Shown here in pieces: positions 8,248 to 17,309 of a DNA stretch of 39,087 bases. This stretch comes from Bacteroidales bacterium (GTDB lineage: Bacteria > Bacteroidota > Bacteroidia > Bacteroidales > Muribaculaceae): contig JAAVFV010000027.1 in assembly GCA_014800525.1 (NCBI GenBank), forward strand, positions 1 through 39,087, written 5' to 3'. The translations under genes and the position numbers were made by a program. The first letter of the stretch is position 1. Each line of letters opens with the position of its first letter. The notes under the pieces were generated by a model that was given only the letters and a program-made list of their open reading frames with translations, had not been told where the DNA came from and searched no databases.

Positions 8248-10070
8248 TGAGAATAAGACGACTCATACCGATAGCCATCACGCTCGGCGCCATCCTCGGA
8301 GGATGGTATGCCGGACTTCAACCTGCGGCAGCCCATGACAAGGGGAAATCCCAGGCTGAAGTCATAAGACAAAAGGCACGCTACTACTATCTTGAGGGAG
8401 GACGGCATTCAGCACGCGGTGAGAATGCCGAAGCCCTTGAATACTATCGGCATGCCCATGAAATAGATCCCTCATATCCGGAAGCCTCATTTTCCTATGG
8501 GCAGCAACGGCTCGGCCTAAACTGGGATACTCTACAGTCGCCCGCTGAATTGGGTCGCTCCTTCTCCCTGATGCGCCCCTATGTGGAAGCATATCCGAAA
8601 GACTATGAGGAATCGACATTCTATGCCTATGTGGGATCCAAGATTGATTCGCTCGATGAGGCGGCCAGAGTGTTGGAACGGACCGTGAGGCTGTTACCCG
8701 AACGGACCAATACCCTTCTCAGCCTCTCGGATCTCTATCTCTACATGGGAAAGGATAGCGCCGCATATTCGGCCATGGACCGCTATCAGATAATAGAAGG
8801 AACTTCCCCGCAGCTTTCCCTGAAGAAAATCTCCTACATGCTTTCGCGTAATGATACTACCGGCGCTCTGCGGGAGACCACGGAGCTTGTGAACGCCAAT
8901 CCGCATGAGGCCTCTTTCCAGCTTCTGAAAGCCAACCTCTTCAACCTGATGGAAGAGAAAGATTCTGTATTGGCATACTATACACGCGCAGAGCAGACGG
9001 CTCCCGGATCGGGAAGAGTGAAGATGGCATTGGCCAACTTCTATCGCGAGCAGGGAGATACGACCAGATATGACGAGAAAATCTACGAGGCTCTTTTAGC
9101 CGATGACTATGAGCTTGAAGATAAAGTGGCTCTGTTGGCACAGTATCTTCAGAAGCTTATCTACGATAAATCGGATACCTCACGCGGAGACTATCTTTTC
9201 AAAGTGCTCGAACAGCAATATCCTCATGAGCCGGATGTGCTCGATCTCGAATCCCGGTATACGGCAGCCAAAGGCAATTTCAATGATGCCATTGAGAAGG
9301 TGAGCTATGCCATTGATCTGCGTCATAATGATGAGAATCTCTGGATTCAGAAGATACAATATCAGGTAAGCGCCGATAAGAAGAAAGAAGCTGTGGAGAC
9401 CTATGAGGAGGCACTTACTGCTTTTGAACCTACCGGTCATCTCCATCTGGTAGGAGCAACCGCCGCGCAAATCGGTGAACAATACGACAAGGCCATTGAA
9501 ATCTATGGCCGTCTGATGAAACTGATAGTTCCGAAAATAGAACCCGATAGTGTGCTTGACCTGAAGATTCTCCCTGCAAGCCTGCCCCTGGCGGCCTACG
9601 AACAGCTGAGCGATCTTTTTGTATCGGTGGGCGACTGTCTCTATAATTCCAAGAAAGTGGACCGCGCATTCATCGCTTATGACAACGCCCTGGAGTTGAA
9701 TCCCGACAACGCTATGGGATTAAACAATTATGCATATTTCCTGTCAGAGAATGAGGGCGACCTCAAGAAAGCGGAGGAGATGAGCCGTCGCAGTCTGGAT
9801 GGAGAGAATGCAAAAAATCCGACATTCCTTGATACCTATGCCTGGATACTCCATAAACTGAATCGTGATGCCGAGGCCGAAACCTTCCAGCGCGATGCAA
9901 TATCGGAGGCCGGAGGCGATGCCGCCACGGGTGAGGAACTCTGGGATCATTTCGGGGATATCCTTATGGCCAACGGAAAGACAGAGGAGGCCATAGAGGC
10001 ATGGACAAAGGCTGCGGCCCTGGCTCAGGACCCCACGGAAATTCAAAAGAAGATAAACAATGCGAAATAA
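8247..10070 (+). CDS. TPR-repeat protein, exported
   Basis: 607 residues. An N-terminal signal (IPIAITLGAILGGWYAG, cleaved near PAAAH) is followed by tetratricopeptide units through the whole length. Clear examples are the one around residue 50 (ARGENAEALEYYRHAHEIDP) and one near 475-495 (AFIAYDNALELNPDNA). TPR arrays bind other proteins, and no catalytic motif is present. The start overlaps the dut stop by 1 base and the end overlaps the next gene by 11 bases, so all are one transcript. Its position before DUF4292-like and EnvC-like genes suggests a role in the periplasm or outer membrane, but the partner is unknown. Confidence 0.87.
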   Translation: MRIRRLIPIAITLGAILGGWYAGLQPAAAHDKGKSQAEVIRQKARYYYLEGGRHSARGENAEALEYYRHAHEIDPSYPEASFSYGQQRLGLNWDTLQSPAELGRSFSLMRPYVEAYPKDYEESTFYAYVGSKIDSLDEAARVLERTVRLLPERTNTLLSLSDLYLYMGKDSAAYSAMDRYQIIEGTSPQLSLKKISYMLSRNDTTGALRETTELVNANPHEASFQLLKANLFNLMEEKDSVLAYYTRAEQTAPGSGRVKMALANFYREQGDTTRYDEKIYEALLADDYELEDKVALLAQYLQKLIYDKSDTSRGDYLFKVLEQQYPHEPDVLDLESRYTAAKGNFNDAIEKVSYAIDLRHNDENLWIQKIQYQVSADKKKEAVETYEEALTAFEPTGHLHLVGATAAQIGEQYDKAIEIYGRLMKLIVPKIEPDSVLDLKILPASLPLAAYEQLSDLFVSVGDCLYNSKKVDRAFIAYDNALELNPDNAMGLNNYAYFLSENEGDLKKAEEMSRRSLDGENAKNPTFLDTYAWILHKLNRDAEAETFQRDAISEAGGDAATGEELWDHFGDILMANGKTEEAIEAWTKAAALAQDPTEIQKKINNAK

Positions 10071-10866
10071 AATACTCCTGCCCATAGCTTTCCTCCTATT
10101 GTCGATCATTTCCATGAACGCTGCAACAAAGGCGGCAGCAGACCAACCCACTGAGACAATGACCCTGATTACCGGGAAAGCTATCGAACGATGCACTCCC
10201 TGGACCACAGCCGAGCTTTCCGGAAAGCTGCGTCTGTCGAAACTCCCTATCTCTCCGAGTGTGAAAATCTATATGAAGAGAAATCAGGATGTGATTCTTT
10301 CAGCAAGAGCGCCATTCCTGGGAGAAGTGTTGCGTGTGGAACTGACCGGCGATACACTTACAGCAATCAACAAGATGAAGAAGACTTATGCCGTGACTTC
10401 CATTGCCGGAGTGCAGGAACTTGATACGGCATTCTGCGCCGATGTACAGGGGCTTCTTTTAGGACGTGTGGTGGTGCCGGGCTATGGTGAACTATCGGAG
10501 GAAAATGTGGTCAACACCATCCGCGAACTTGATGGCGAGGATCTTCTGATGAGTCCGTCGTCTGATCCCGATGCCTCGATAAATGATGTCACCGCGGCGA
10601 TGCGTCTTATCTACCGTATCTCTACTGAAGGCGTACTGACTCAGACAGCTGTTGTGAAAAACGGTTCCAAGCTTCTTTGTCTTCTCGATATGGATGAAGA
10701 TACAAAAGGAAGCAGAAGCATCGATGTTACCGTGAATCTCAAGACTCCTCTCACATTCCGTCTGGATCTTGAGGCCCCGAAATGGAATGTGACTCTTCCG
10801 CAGTCAATGAAAATCGATTCGAAATACCGGAAAATTCCATTCTCTGAATTTTTAAAATCTTTCTGA
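10060..10866 (+). CDS. DUF4292-like periplasmic protein
   Basis: 268 residues with an N-terminal hydrophobic signal (ILLPIAFLLLSIISMNA). The rest is a beta-strand-rich pattern such as GKLRLSKLPISPSVKIYMKR and VILSARAPFLGEVLRVELTGD. This fits my memory of the DUF4292 family, which is thought to adopt a LolA/LptA-like fold for handling lipids or lipoproteins. No Cys lipobox is visible, although several relatives are lipoproteins. It overlaps the TPR gene by 11 bases and is followed after 70 bases by the EnvC-like gene. The domain name is a recollection; the fold and the lipid role are inference. Confidence 0.65.
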   Translation: MRNKILLPIAFLLLSIISMNAATKAAADQPTETMTLITGKAIERCTPWTTAELSGKLRLSKLPISPSVKIYMKRNQDVILSARAPFLGEVLRVELTGDTLTAINKMKKTYAVTSIAGVQELDTAFCADVQGLLLGRVVVPGYGELSEENVVNTIRELDGEDLLMSPSSDPDASINDVTAAMRLIYRISTEGVLTQTAVVKNGSKLLCLLDMDEDTKGSRSIDVTVNLKTPLTFRLDLEAPKWNVTLPQSMKIDSKYRKIPFSEFLKSF

Positions 10867-10936
10867 AAATCCTCTGGAAATCCATAGCATTTACCGAACG
10901 GTCTCCAAAGCAGGAACTACCGGCCCAGCCTGACCC

Positions 10937-12727
10937 ATGAATAGAAGAAATCCATATCCGACTCCAATTCCTATATGCGTGCGCCGCAGTCTGCTGACTG
11001 TAGGCGTGTCATTGCTTTTATTGCTTGGCAATGGCGCGCCTGAGATCGTGGCGCAAACCAATAAGAAGAATACACCGGCAAAAGTCTCGGCCCGGAAGAC
11101 CCAATCAAAAGGAAAAGCGAAAGCTCCAGCGAAGGGTAGAGGGAAGAGCTCCCAACCATCGCCGAGTGTGAAGGAAATGCAGAAACAGCAGGCTGCCGCT
11201 CAGCAGGAGATAGTCAAAACGCGACGGGAAATCAAGATGAATGATGAGGCCGTGAAGAAAGGTCTGGCCGATCTGTCGCGTCTTCAGGGAGATATAGAAG
11301 AGGGGAAAGGAAGATTGGCTAAGGCCTCGCAGGAAGTGAAGTCTCTGCAAGATCAGATAGCTGATGTCTCCACCCGGATATCAGGAGAGGAAAAAGAGAT
11401 TGAGCGTCTGCGGAGCGAATATCTCAAGGCTGTGAAAGCCATGCGTCTGAAACGCAAATCGGAATCCTCATTGGCATTTATCTTCTCATCGAAAAGTTTT
11501 GGAGAGGCAATGCGCCGTATGCGCTATCTGAAAGAATTCTCAGAATGGCGCGGACGTAGGAACAAGGATATATCGGAGAAGGTGGATCAGCTTCGGGCTC
11601 ATGAGGAGCAATTGGCTCAGGCTAAGGCCGACCGTGCAGTGGCTCTCAGAGAAGAATCGGCGGCTCAGGCATCATTGAGTAAGCAATATGCCGAGCAGGA
11701 TGCTATGGTGAGCAAATTGAAGGCAAATGGCGAAGCTCTCAAGACTTATCTGGCCCAGAAACAGAGCGAGGCAAATCAACTGAAGGGCCGGGTGGCTGCT
11801 CTGATTGCAGAAGAACAACGAAAGGCCGAGGAAAAGCGACGCGCCGAAGCAGCGCGTCAGGCTGAGATAGCGCGTAAAGCCGAGGAAGCGCGTAAGGCTG
11901 CGGCGGCTAAGAAAGCTGAGGAAGAGCGGCTTGCGGCACAACGTGCGGCGGAAGCCGCACGCAAGGCAGAGGAGGCCCGTAAAGCGGAGGCCGCACGACT
12001 GGCTGCAGCCGAGAAGGCTGCGGAAGAGGCACGTAAAGCGGCGGAGCGTGAGGAAGCTAAAGCCCGTGAAATGGCTAAGAACGATGCCAGGAAGAAAGAA
12101 GCCGAGCGTAAGGCCGCTGAGGCTCGCAGAAAGGCTGAAGAAGCCAAGGCCGAGAAGCAGCGTCAGAAGGCTGTGGCCGAAGCAGCCGAGAAGCGTGCCA
12201 AGGAGGCCGAAAAGACCGGTAAGGAATTTGCAGATGCCCGACGCCGGCGTCCGCGCGGAGAGGCCTCCAAAGATGGAGCGACCATGGCTCCGGTCAACAC
12301 CACTCAGTCAGGATCAGGCTTTGCCTCCATGCGTGGATCATTGCCCCGTCCGGTGTCGGGAGCGTTCCGGATCACAAGCCGTTTCGGGCGGCATCCCTTA
12401 CCGGAATTGCCGAGCGTGATGTACGACAATCCCGGTATAGATGCTCAGGTGAATGCGGGAGCATCCGCACAGGCCGTATATGGAGGTAAGGTGTCGGGTG
12501 TATATGTCGTCCCGGGTTATAACACGGTGATTATTGTGAATCATGGGGATTACTATACTGTATATGGCAATATCCTAAAGAGTTCGGTGAAGGTGGGCGA
12601 TAATGTGAAGCAGGGTCAGACACTTGGCAGCGTGGCTCCGGAGGAAGATACTCCCGGTAAGAGCTCGATACATTTCGAGGTATGGCATAACCGCGACAAG
12701 CTTAACCCGACTGACTGGATCCGATAA
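10937..12727 (+). CDS. EnvC-type coiled-coil protein with degenerate LytM (M23) domain
   Basis: 596 residues: basic N-terminus with a signal segment (SLLTVGVSLLLLLGNG), a Lys-rich linker, a long coiled coil (about 70-290), an Ala/Glu/Lys/Arg-rich helix (about 290-430), and a C-terminal LytM domain (about 470-596). In active M23 peptidases zinc is held by a His and Asp in HxxxD and by the first and last His of HxH. Here the first His position reads N498, the Asp (D502) stays, and HxH reads SIH (S577, H579). Two ligands are missing, so the domain should not cut peptidoglycan itself. This is the pattern of E. coli EnvC, which activates amidases at the division site through its coiled coil and FtsEX. 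The same role is inferred here. It belongs to the dut operon. Confidence 0.88.
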   Translation: MNRRNPYPTPIPICVRRSLLTVGVSLLLLLGNGAPEIVAQTNKKNTPAKVSARKTQSKGKAKAPAKGRGKSSQPSPSVKEMQKQQAAAQQEIVKTRREIKMNDEAVKKGLADLSRLQGDIEEGKGRLAKASQEVKSLQDQIADVSTRISGEEKEIERLRSEYLKAVKAMRLKRKSESSLAFIFSSKSFGEAMRRMRYLKEFSEWRGRRNKDISEKVDQLRAHEEQLAQAKADRAVALREESAAQASLSKQYAEQDAMVSKLKANGEALKTYLAQKQSEANQLKGRVAALIAEEQRKAEEKRRAEAARQAEIARKAEEARKAAAAKKAEEERLAAQRAAEAARKAEEARKAEAARLAAAEKAAEEARKAAEREEAKAREMAKNDARKKEAERKAAEARRKAEEAKAEKQRQKAVAEAAEKRAKEAEKTGKEFADARRRRPRGEASKDGATMAPVNTTQSGSGFASMRGSLPRPVSGAFRITSRFGRHPLPELPSVMYDNPGIDAQVNAGASAQAVYGGKVSGVYVVPGYNTVIIVNHGDYYTVYGNILKSSVKVGDNVKQGQTLGSVAPEEDTPGKSSIHFEVWHNRDKLNPTDWIR

Positions 12728-12770
12728 GTGGATACGAGGATGCCAATAATTGGGATTGATAGAATTAGGT

Positions 12771-13775
12771 ATGTGGAGGATAGAGCGATATAGGCCGGAG
12801 ATGAAAGAGATCTGGGATTCGTTTGTAGACGGCTCCCGGAATTCCACATTTCTGTTCCGGCGCGACTATATGGATTATCATTCCGACCGTTTTGCGGATT
12901 GCAGCTGGGTGGTATGGAATGATTCCCGACTTATGGCCCTGCTTCCGGCAAATCTCACTGAAGACGGCATATTGCATTCTCATCAGGGTCTTACCTATGG
13001 AGGCTGGATTCTACCGCCGAATCATCTTGACGGTTCGATGCTTCTTGAGATTTTCAATGAAGCCATTGCAGTGTGGCGCAGGGAGGGAATAAAGGCGCTT
13101 GATTATAAGCCCCTGCCATGGATTTATGCGGATCGCCCCAGCCAGGAGGATATATATGCCTTATGGCGTCTCGGTGCCGACCTGAGCGCATGTCTGCTTA
13201 GTTCTACCCTTGATATGAGCGAGGGATTGAGATTGAATACCCTTCGACGCCGCACCCTGAGGAAAGCGGAAAAAACAGAAGCTGAAATCCGGCAGATAGA
13301 GAATGCTGAAGAAATAATGGCACTGGTGGATGCGTGTCTGGCGGAGCGATATGGGGCCAGAGCAGTGCATAGCTCGGCAGAGATGCGCAGGCTTATGGCC
13401 ACCTTCCCTGATCACATAAAGGCCTATGGGGCTTATCTTCCGGATCAGGCTCCCGGCCCTCAGGCCGGGGTGGTGTTATATGATTGCGGACAGACTGTAC
13501 ATACCCAATATATCGCTACTACGACGGCCGGACGTGAATCGAACCTCCTGACCCTGTTATTCTGCAGATTGATTGAATCGGGGATGTTTACCCAAAACCG
13601 CTATTTTGATTTCGGAACCTCCAATGAGGAAGGGGGTCATTATCTGAATGCGGGTCTTCTCCGTCAGAAATATTCATTCGGAGCCACCGGTGTGGCCTAC
13701 ACCCGCTGGCATCTCGATTTCAACTCGCTTCCCTGTTTCAGCGCTCTCCGGGCATCAGATCGCGAGATCGGATAA
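12771..13775 (+). CDS. FemAB/GNAT-like acyltransferase
   Basis: 334 residues from the ATG at 12771, chosen because relatives as I recall them begin with a motif like MIEIRRYTPE and this one reads MWRIERYRPE. An ATG at 12750 would add seven residues. The N-terminal half has FLFRRDYMDYHSDRF and HQGLTYGGW, typical of a Bacteroidetes GNAT/FemAB-like family. The C-terminal half has the second acyltransferase lobe, with YFDFGTSNEEGGHYLNAGLLRQK. FemAB proteins attach amino acids to lipid II or related precursors, and other members modify polysaccharides. The acceptor is not shown. It lies 43 bases after the EnvC-like gene and its end overlaps the convergent gene by 38 bases. Confidence 0.75.
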   Translation: MWRIERYRPEMKEIWDSFVDGSRNSTFLFRRDYMDYHSDRFADCSWVVWNDSRLMALLPANLTEDGILHSHQGLTYGGWILPPNHLDGSMLLEIFNEAIAVWRREGIKALDYKPLPWIYADRPSQEDIYALWRLGADLSACLLSSTLDMSEGLRLNTLRRRTLRKAEKTEAEIRQIENAEEIMALVDACLAERYGARAVHSSAEMRRLMATFPDHIKAYGAYLPDQAPGPQAGVVLYDCGQTVHTQYIATTTAGRESNLLTLLFCRLIESGMFTQNRYFDFGTSNEEGGHYLNAGLLRQKYSFGATGVAYTRWHLDFNSLPCFSALRASDREIG

Positions 13776-15282
13776 TGAGGAGTGAATCGCCTGAGAGAAT
13801 GAAGGGTATCTCAGCTATCGGGTGCTGAGATGAGTCGAGCGTATGGCGGATTTCAGTCAGACCCTCCCGATTGTAGGCGATGATCCCATCCGGAAGGTGG
13901 AGTGGAAGCTGAACGGAAGATATATCAATATTTCTTAGTTCGGGAGGGAGGAGGAGTAAAGTTGTGGCTACCCGACTTCCCCGGATTCGTTCGGTTTCGA
14001 GATTCACCGGGTCGGTGGGATTCAGCATCCCGAGATGCTTATTGAGTATCCACCATGGCGGTTCATTGAAGGGAATGTAATGATGGAATACAGGCCGGTC
14101 CGGATGAGCCCGATATTCCTCAATAACATCCCTGGTGGCAACGTAATATCTATGTTGTACCCTCAGCAATTCTCCGAAATGAAAAACCACTATTGAGATT
14201 ATCATAAGGGATGCACACCAATTGATGATTCTAAGCTTCAGAAGCCCTGAGAAGCCTTCTCCAGCCTTGGAAGGGGGTGTGGATACATCCCGCTTTCCTG
14301 AGCGTAAAAGCAGCAGTATGCGCACCAGAGCGATGAGAGCAAACACTTGAGTGAACCAGCCGCTACGGCCCACAACACCACTTATCGCGCAGAAAGCCAT
14401 AGAACCCAGAGCCGCCAGCGACCAGAAGGGAATATCAGAACCCCACACATTACTACGGAATTTCCTGTTAAGGATCAACACGGCGCCAAGCACAAGGATT
14501 AATAACAGAGTGATATACGCACTCTTCCCCACTACCAGCCACATAGGATCATCAGGAGCGAATTGCTCACCATTATCAAACAGACGGGAGTAGAGAGCCG
14601 GGGAGAAAAGCGGAATTATCGAACCTCCGATATAGGCCAGACATAACCGGCGACGATTATCGGCCCACCACTCCCTGACCGGTGGCAACTTATGACAAAG
14701 AATCAAAGCCAGAGCCACCGGAAGGCCACAGGCCTCATGACAACCGGCAGCAAATATATAGAGAGGAATAAGGCAGATGGTAACCGAGCCCTTGAGAGGG
14801 CCACGGAAAAGAAGCGCAAGGCAAAAGAGAGTGAGAGTGGACGTCCAGAGATAGTTGATCTGGATTACATACATAAGGGAGGCATTCCACCATGCCAATC
14901 CGAATACAATGATGGCAATCAATCCCAAGCGTCCATTGAGCCCCACCTTTTGTCGGCGGAATGACAGCCGCATAATCAGCCAATAGAAAGCTGCCATGAA
15001 ACATCCGCTGATAAGGGAAAGCATCGGGCGCGGCATCCACTCCAGGAAAATGAAATTAAAAGCATCGGCCAGACGGCCGTTGATGTTCATAAGATGTGCC
15101 AAAGGATAGCGCCACGCGGGATTTCCTGTAGCCTCCTGATAAAATTCCAGTCCGCTTGCATATGCCACATCGTCACCCATGAATACCACCCATGAGGAGA
15201 GGAAGCCATAGACTATGCCGATTCCTATGATGAGCATGAGAGGAATCAGACGGGAGGAATCGCAATAACCCTTATCTTTCAT
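13738..15282 (-). CDS. Polytopic membrane protein, possible GT-C-type glycosyltransferase (DUF6056-like)
   Basis: 514 residues from the ATG at 15282, which overlaps the previous gene by 11 bases. Starting at 15321 would add 13 residues of no evident use and enlarge the overlap. At least ten hydrophobic helices are visible, for example MLIIGIGIVYGFLSSWVVFM and the segments around 90-110, 130-160 and 170-200. An acidic FMGDDVAYA in the first outside loop resembles the Asp-containing first loop of GT-C enzymes, which take sugars from polyprenyl phosphate. It follows a GtrB-like polyprenyl-phosphate glycosyltransferase, so the pair could make and use a lipid-linked sugar for an envelope glycan. 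The family name is from memory; the function is inference. Confidence 0.6.
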   Translation of the reverse strand: MKDKGYCDSSRLIPLMLIIGIGIVYGFLSSWVVFMGDDVAYASGLEFYQEATGNPAWRYPLAHLMNINGRLADAFNFIFLEWMPRPMLSLISGCFMAAFYWLIMRLSFRRQKVGLNGRLGLIAIIVFGLAWWNASLMYVIQINYLWTSTLTLFCLALLFRGPLKGSVTICLIPLYIFAAGCHEACGLPVALALILCHKLPPVREWWADNRRRLCLAYIGGSIIPLFSPALYSRLFDNGEQFAPDDPMWLVVGKSAYITLLLILVLGAVLILNRKFRSNVWGSDIPFWSLAALGSMAFCAISGVVGRSGWFTQVFALIALVRILLLLRSGKRDVSTPPSKAGEGFSGLLKLRIINWCASLMIISIVVFHFGELLRVQHRYYVATRDVIEEYRAHPDRPVFHHYIPFNEPPWWILNKHLGMLNPTDPVNLETERIRGSRVATTLLLLPPELRNIDISSVQLPLHLPDGIIAYNREGLTEIRHTLDSSQHPIAEIPFILSGDSLLIIRSRDLMPGER

Positions 15283-16288
15283 TCCGGATAGTTCCACGAC
15301 GGATGATACGGTCGACCACATATGGCGGACGATGTTTCACTTCATTGAAGATACGGCCTATATATTCGCCAATGATTCCCAAGGCAAGCAATTGTAACCC
15401 CCCTAAAAACAGAATGACACATATCAGGGTAGGGAATCCGGTGACCGTTTCACCCCATATAAGGGTTTTGATGAAGATATAAATCAGATAGACGAAAGCA
15501 AGGAGGGAAACCAGTGTACCGGCCAGGGCGGCAATACGGAGAGGGAATGTTGTATACCCCGTGATGCCGTCGACAGCCATGTTGAAGAGCTTGATAAAAT
15601 TGAATGACGACTTTCCGGCCAATCGGTCGGCCTGAACAAAGTCGACCCCCTTCTTTTTAAAACCGACCCAGCAGAAGAGACCTTTGGTGTAGCGCTGCGA
15701 CTCGCGTAGGGACGTAAGCGCACGCACCGCCTTGCGGTCGAGGAGACGGAAATCGCCTACATTCGGTAGGGTATCGATATCGCTGAGGCGGTCGAGAATC
15801 TTATAGAAGGAAAGCGACATCTTTTTGCGGAGCCAGGACTCGGCACCTCGATCCGACCGATGCCCGTAGACATCATCATATCCCCTGCGCCACCAATAGA
15901 TCATTTCAGGCACAATTCCGATGGGGTGTTGCAGATCGGCATCCATAATCACCACCGCATCCGAATCAATCTCATCCAGACCTGCCAACATTGCATTCTC
16001 CTTACCGAAATTGCGAGAAAGACTCACCACTGTCACCCGGGAATCCTGCTCACTGAGACGGGTGAGGATAGGCAGCGTATCGTCGGTAGACCCGTCATTG
16101 ACAAAAAGAAACTCCCATTCATAATCCTTCATATCCATAAATTCCAGCCGCGATGCCACTTCCTCGGGATTATCCGAGAATACAGGAATTTCAGTGGTGG
16201 AGACCACGAAATCGCATAGCCGGCTATAGAGGGCATCCAAATTAGCCTGCTCATTATGACAAGGAATCAGAAAGGATAGTTTTTTCAT
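15272..16288 (-). CDS. GtrB/ArnC-like polyprenyl-phosphate glycosyltransferase
   Basis: 338 residues. The cytoplasmic GT2 domain shows FLIPCHNEQANL (6-17), VNDGSTDDT (63-71) and the metal-binding MDADLQHP (115-122). RYTKGLFCWVGF (199-210) is the typical signature of the GtrB/DPMS group. Two C-terminal transmembrane helices (about 250-275 and 285-310) anchor it. Such enzymes move a sugar from a nucleotide onto undecaprenyl phosphate on the inner face of the membrane. An insertion of about 25 residues (30-55) separates the first two motifs compared with the usual form. The gene overlaps the membrane protein gene downstream, which is the likely user of its product. Confidence 0.88.
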   Translation of the reverse strand: MKKLSFLIPCHNEQANLDALYSRLCDFVVSTTEIPVFSDNPEEVASRLEFMDMKDYEWEFLFVNDGSTDDTLPILTRLSEQDSRVTVVSLSRNFGKENAMLAGLDEIDSDAVVIMDADLQHPIGIVPEMIYWWRRGYDDVYGHRSDRGAESWLRKKMSLSFYKILDRLSDIDTLPNVGDFRLLDRKAVRALTSLRESQRYTKGLFCWVGFKKKGVDFVQADRLAGKSSFNFIKLFNMAVDGITGYTTFPLRIAALAGTLVSLLAFVYLIYIFIKTLIWGETVTGFPTLICVILFLGGLQLLALGIIGEYIGRIFNEVKHRPPYVVDRIIRRGTIRNER

Positions 16289-16317
16289 TCGATGGGGTCT
16301 AAGGTTCGCAGTGAGGT

Positions 16318-17250
16318 TTATTTCCAGAGAAGATAGGCTCCGCGTCCTCCCTTAGCTGTGTAGCGATAGAGCATACGGAGCAATTGCTTGCGCCATTTGG
16401 GGAGATTGGAGTCGGCGAGTGCCTTCTCAAGAAGCTCAAGGCCACTTTGAGAAAATCCCTCGCGGGCATAATGGGCGGCTAAGATAACGCGACGGTAGGT
16501 AAGTATATCCTTTATCCGCCGGGCTTCCGCCTCCGGGTATAATTCGGTCTCGCGCTCCATCAGATCAATCACACCTTCCCATTGGCCCTTACGGGAATGG
16601 AATTCCGTGCCGGTGATTGAATCCACCTGGGGATAGACATGGCTCAGGACGCGGAACACACTCTTGATTCGTGGCGATTTGGCCAGAAGCCGCAGTCCTA
16701 ATTCCCAGTCATCCCAAACACGGAGTTCGGGATTCCATCCACCGGCGAGTTTGAAAAAGGAAGTCCGCACGGCATAAGCCTGAGTGGAGAGCACGGCGTG
16801 ATAGAGATGATTGCCGAGGATGTCGCGATGAGCGAAATGTGCGGGAATCACTTCCTCCTTCTCATTTACGCACCCCACACGCCATACCACCATATCAAGT
16901 TTCTTCTCGCGGTCGAAAGCCTCCATAACGGTGATGGCCAGTTCGGGGCGCATGGTATCATCGGAATCGAAGAATAGCATCACCTCCGTATCGACCTCCC
17001 GCAGCCCACGATTACGGGCCGCGGCCGCTCCGGGGCGGTCCTCGAAGAGGAGGGTGGTCTGGAAATCATCCGAATGATGCGACTCCATCCATTCGCGGAC
17101 ACGCTCGGGGGTGGAATCTGTGGAGGCGTTATCAACCACAAAAAGCCGTATCGGACGATACGACTGATTATAGACACTGTCGAGACAGCGTATGATCAGA
17201 TCAGGACGGTTCCTGACCGGTACCACTATCGATAAGGGATGATAAATCAT
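16318..17250 (-). CDS. Family 2 glycosyltransferase
   Basis: 310 residues with a GT-A domain: LSIVVPVRNRPDLI (6-19), VVDNASTDST (38-47) and a DSDD metal site (95-98). AAAARNRGL (75-83) is typical of the family. There is no membrane helix. The C-terminal 90 residues are helical and Arg-rich. It lies 59 bases after gldN and 29 bases before the GtrB-like gene. It may act in the same glycan pathway, perhaps one that modifies T9SS cargo anchors or a surface polysaccharide, but nothing in the sequence names the acceptor. Confidence 0.88.
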   Translation of the reverse strand: MIYHPLSIVVPVRNRPDLIIRCLDSVYNQSYRPIRLFVVDNASTDSTPERVREWMESHHSDDFQTTLLFEDRPGAAAARNRGLREVDTEVMLFFDSDDTMRPELAITVMEAFDREKKLDMVVWRVGCVNEKEEVIPAHFAHRDILGNHLYHAVLSTQAYAVRTSFFKLAGGWNPELRVWDDWELGLRLLAKSPRIKSVFRVLSHVYPQVDSITGTEFHSRKGQWEGVIDLMERETELYPEAEARRIKDILTYRRVILAAHYAREGFSQSGLELLEKALADSNLPKWRKQLLRMLYRYTAKGGRGAYLLWK

Positions 17251-17260
17251 CAGTAGATAA

Positions 17261-17273
17261 GCAGCTACTTAAG
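17261..17273. repeat. Solo copy of a palindromic-element terminus
   Basis: AGCAGCTACTTAA here is the exact reverse complement of bases 23691-23703, the end of the element at 23691-23886. It lies between gldN and the glycosyltransferase gene. It may be a remnant of the same repeat family, but 13 bases could also match by chance. Confidence 0.35.
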
Positions 17274-17309
17274 GAATTAACGATCTACGACTATCTTCCT
17301 GAATGGGGA

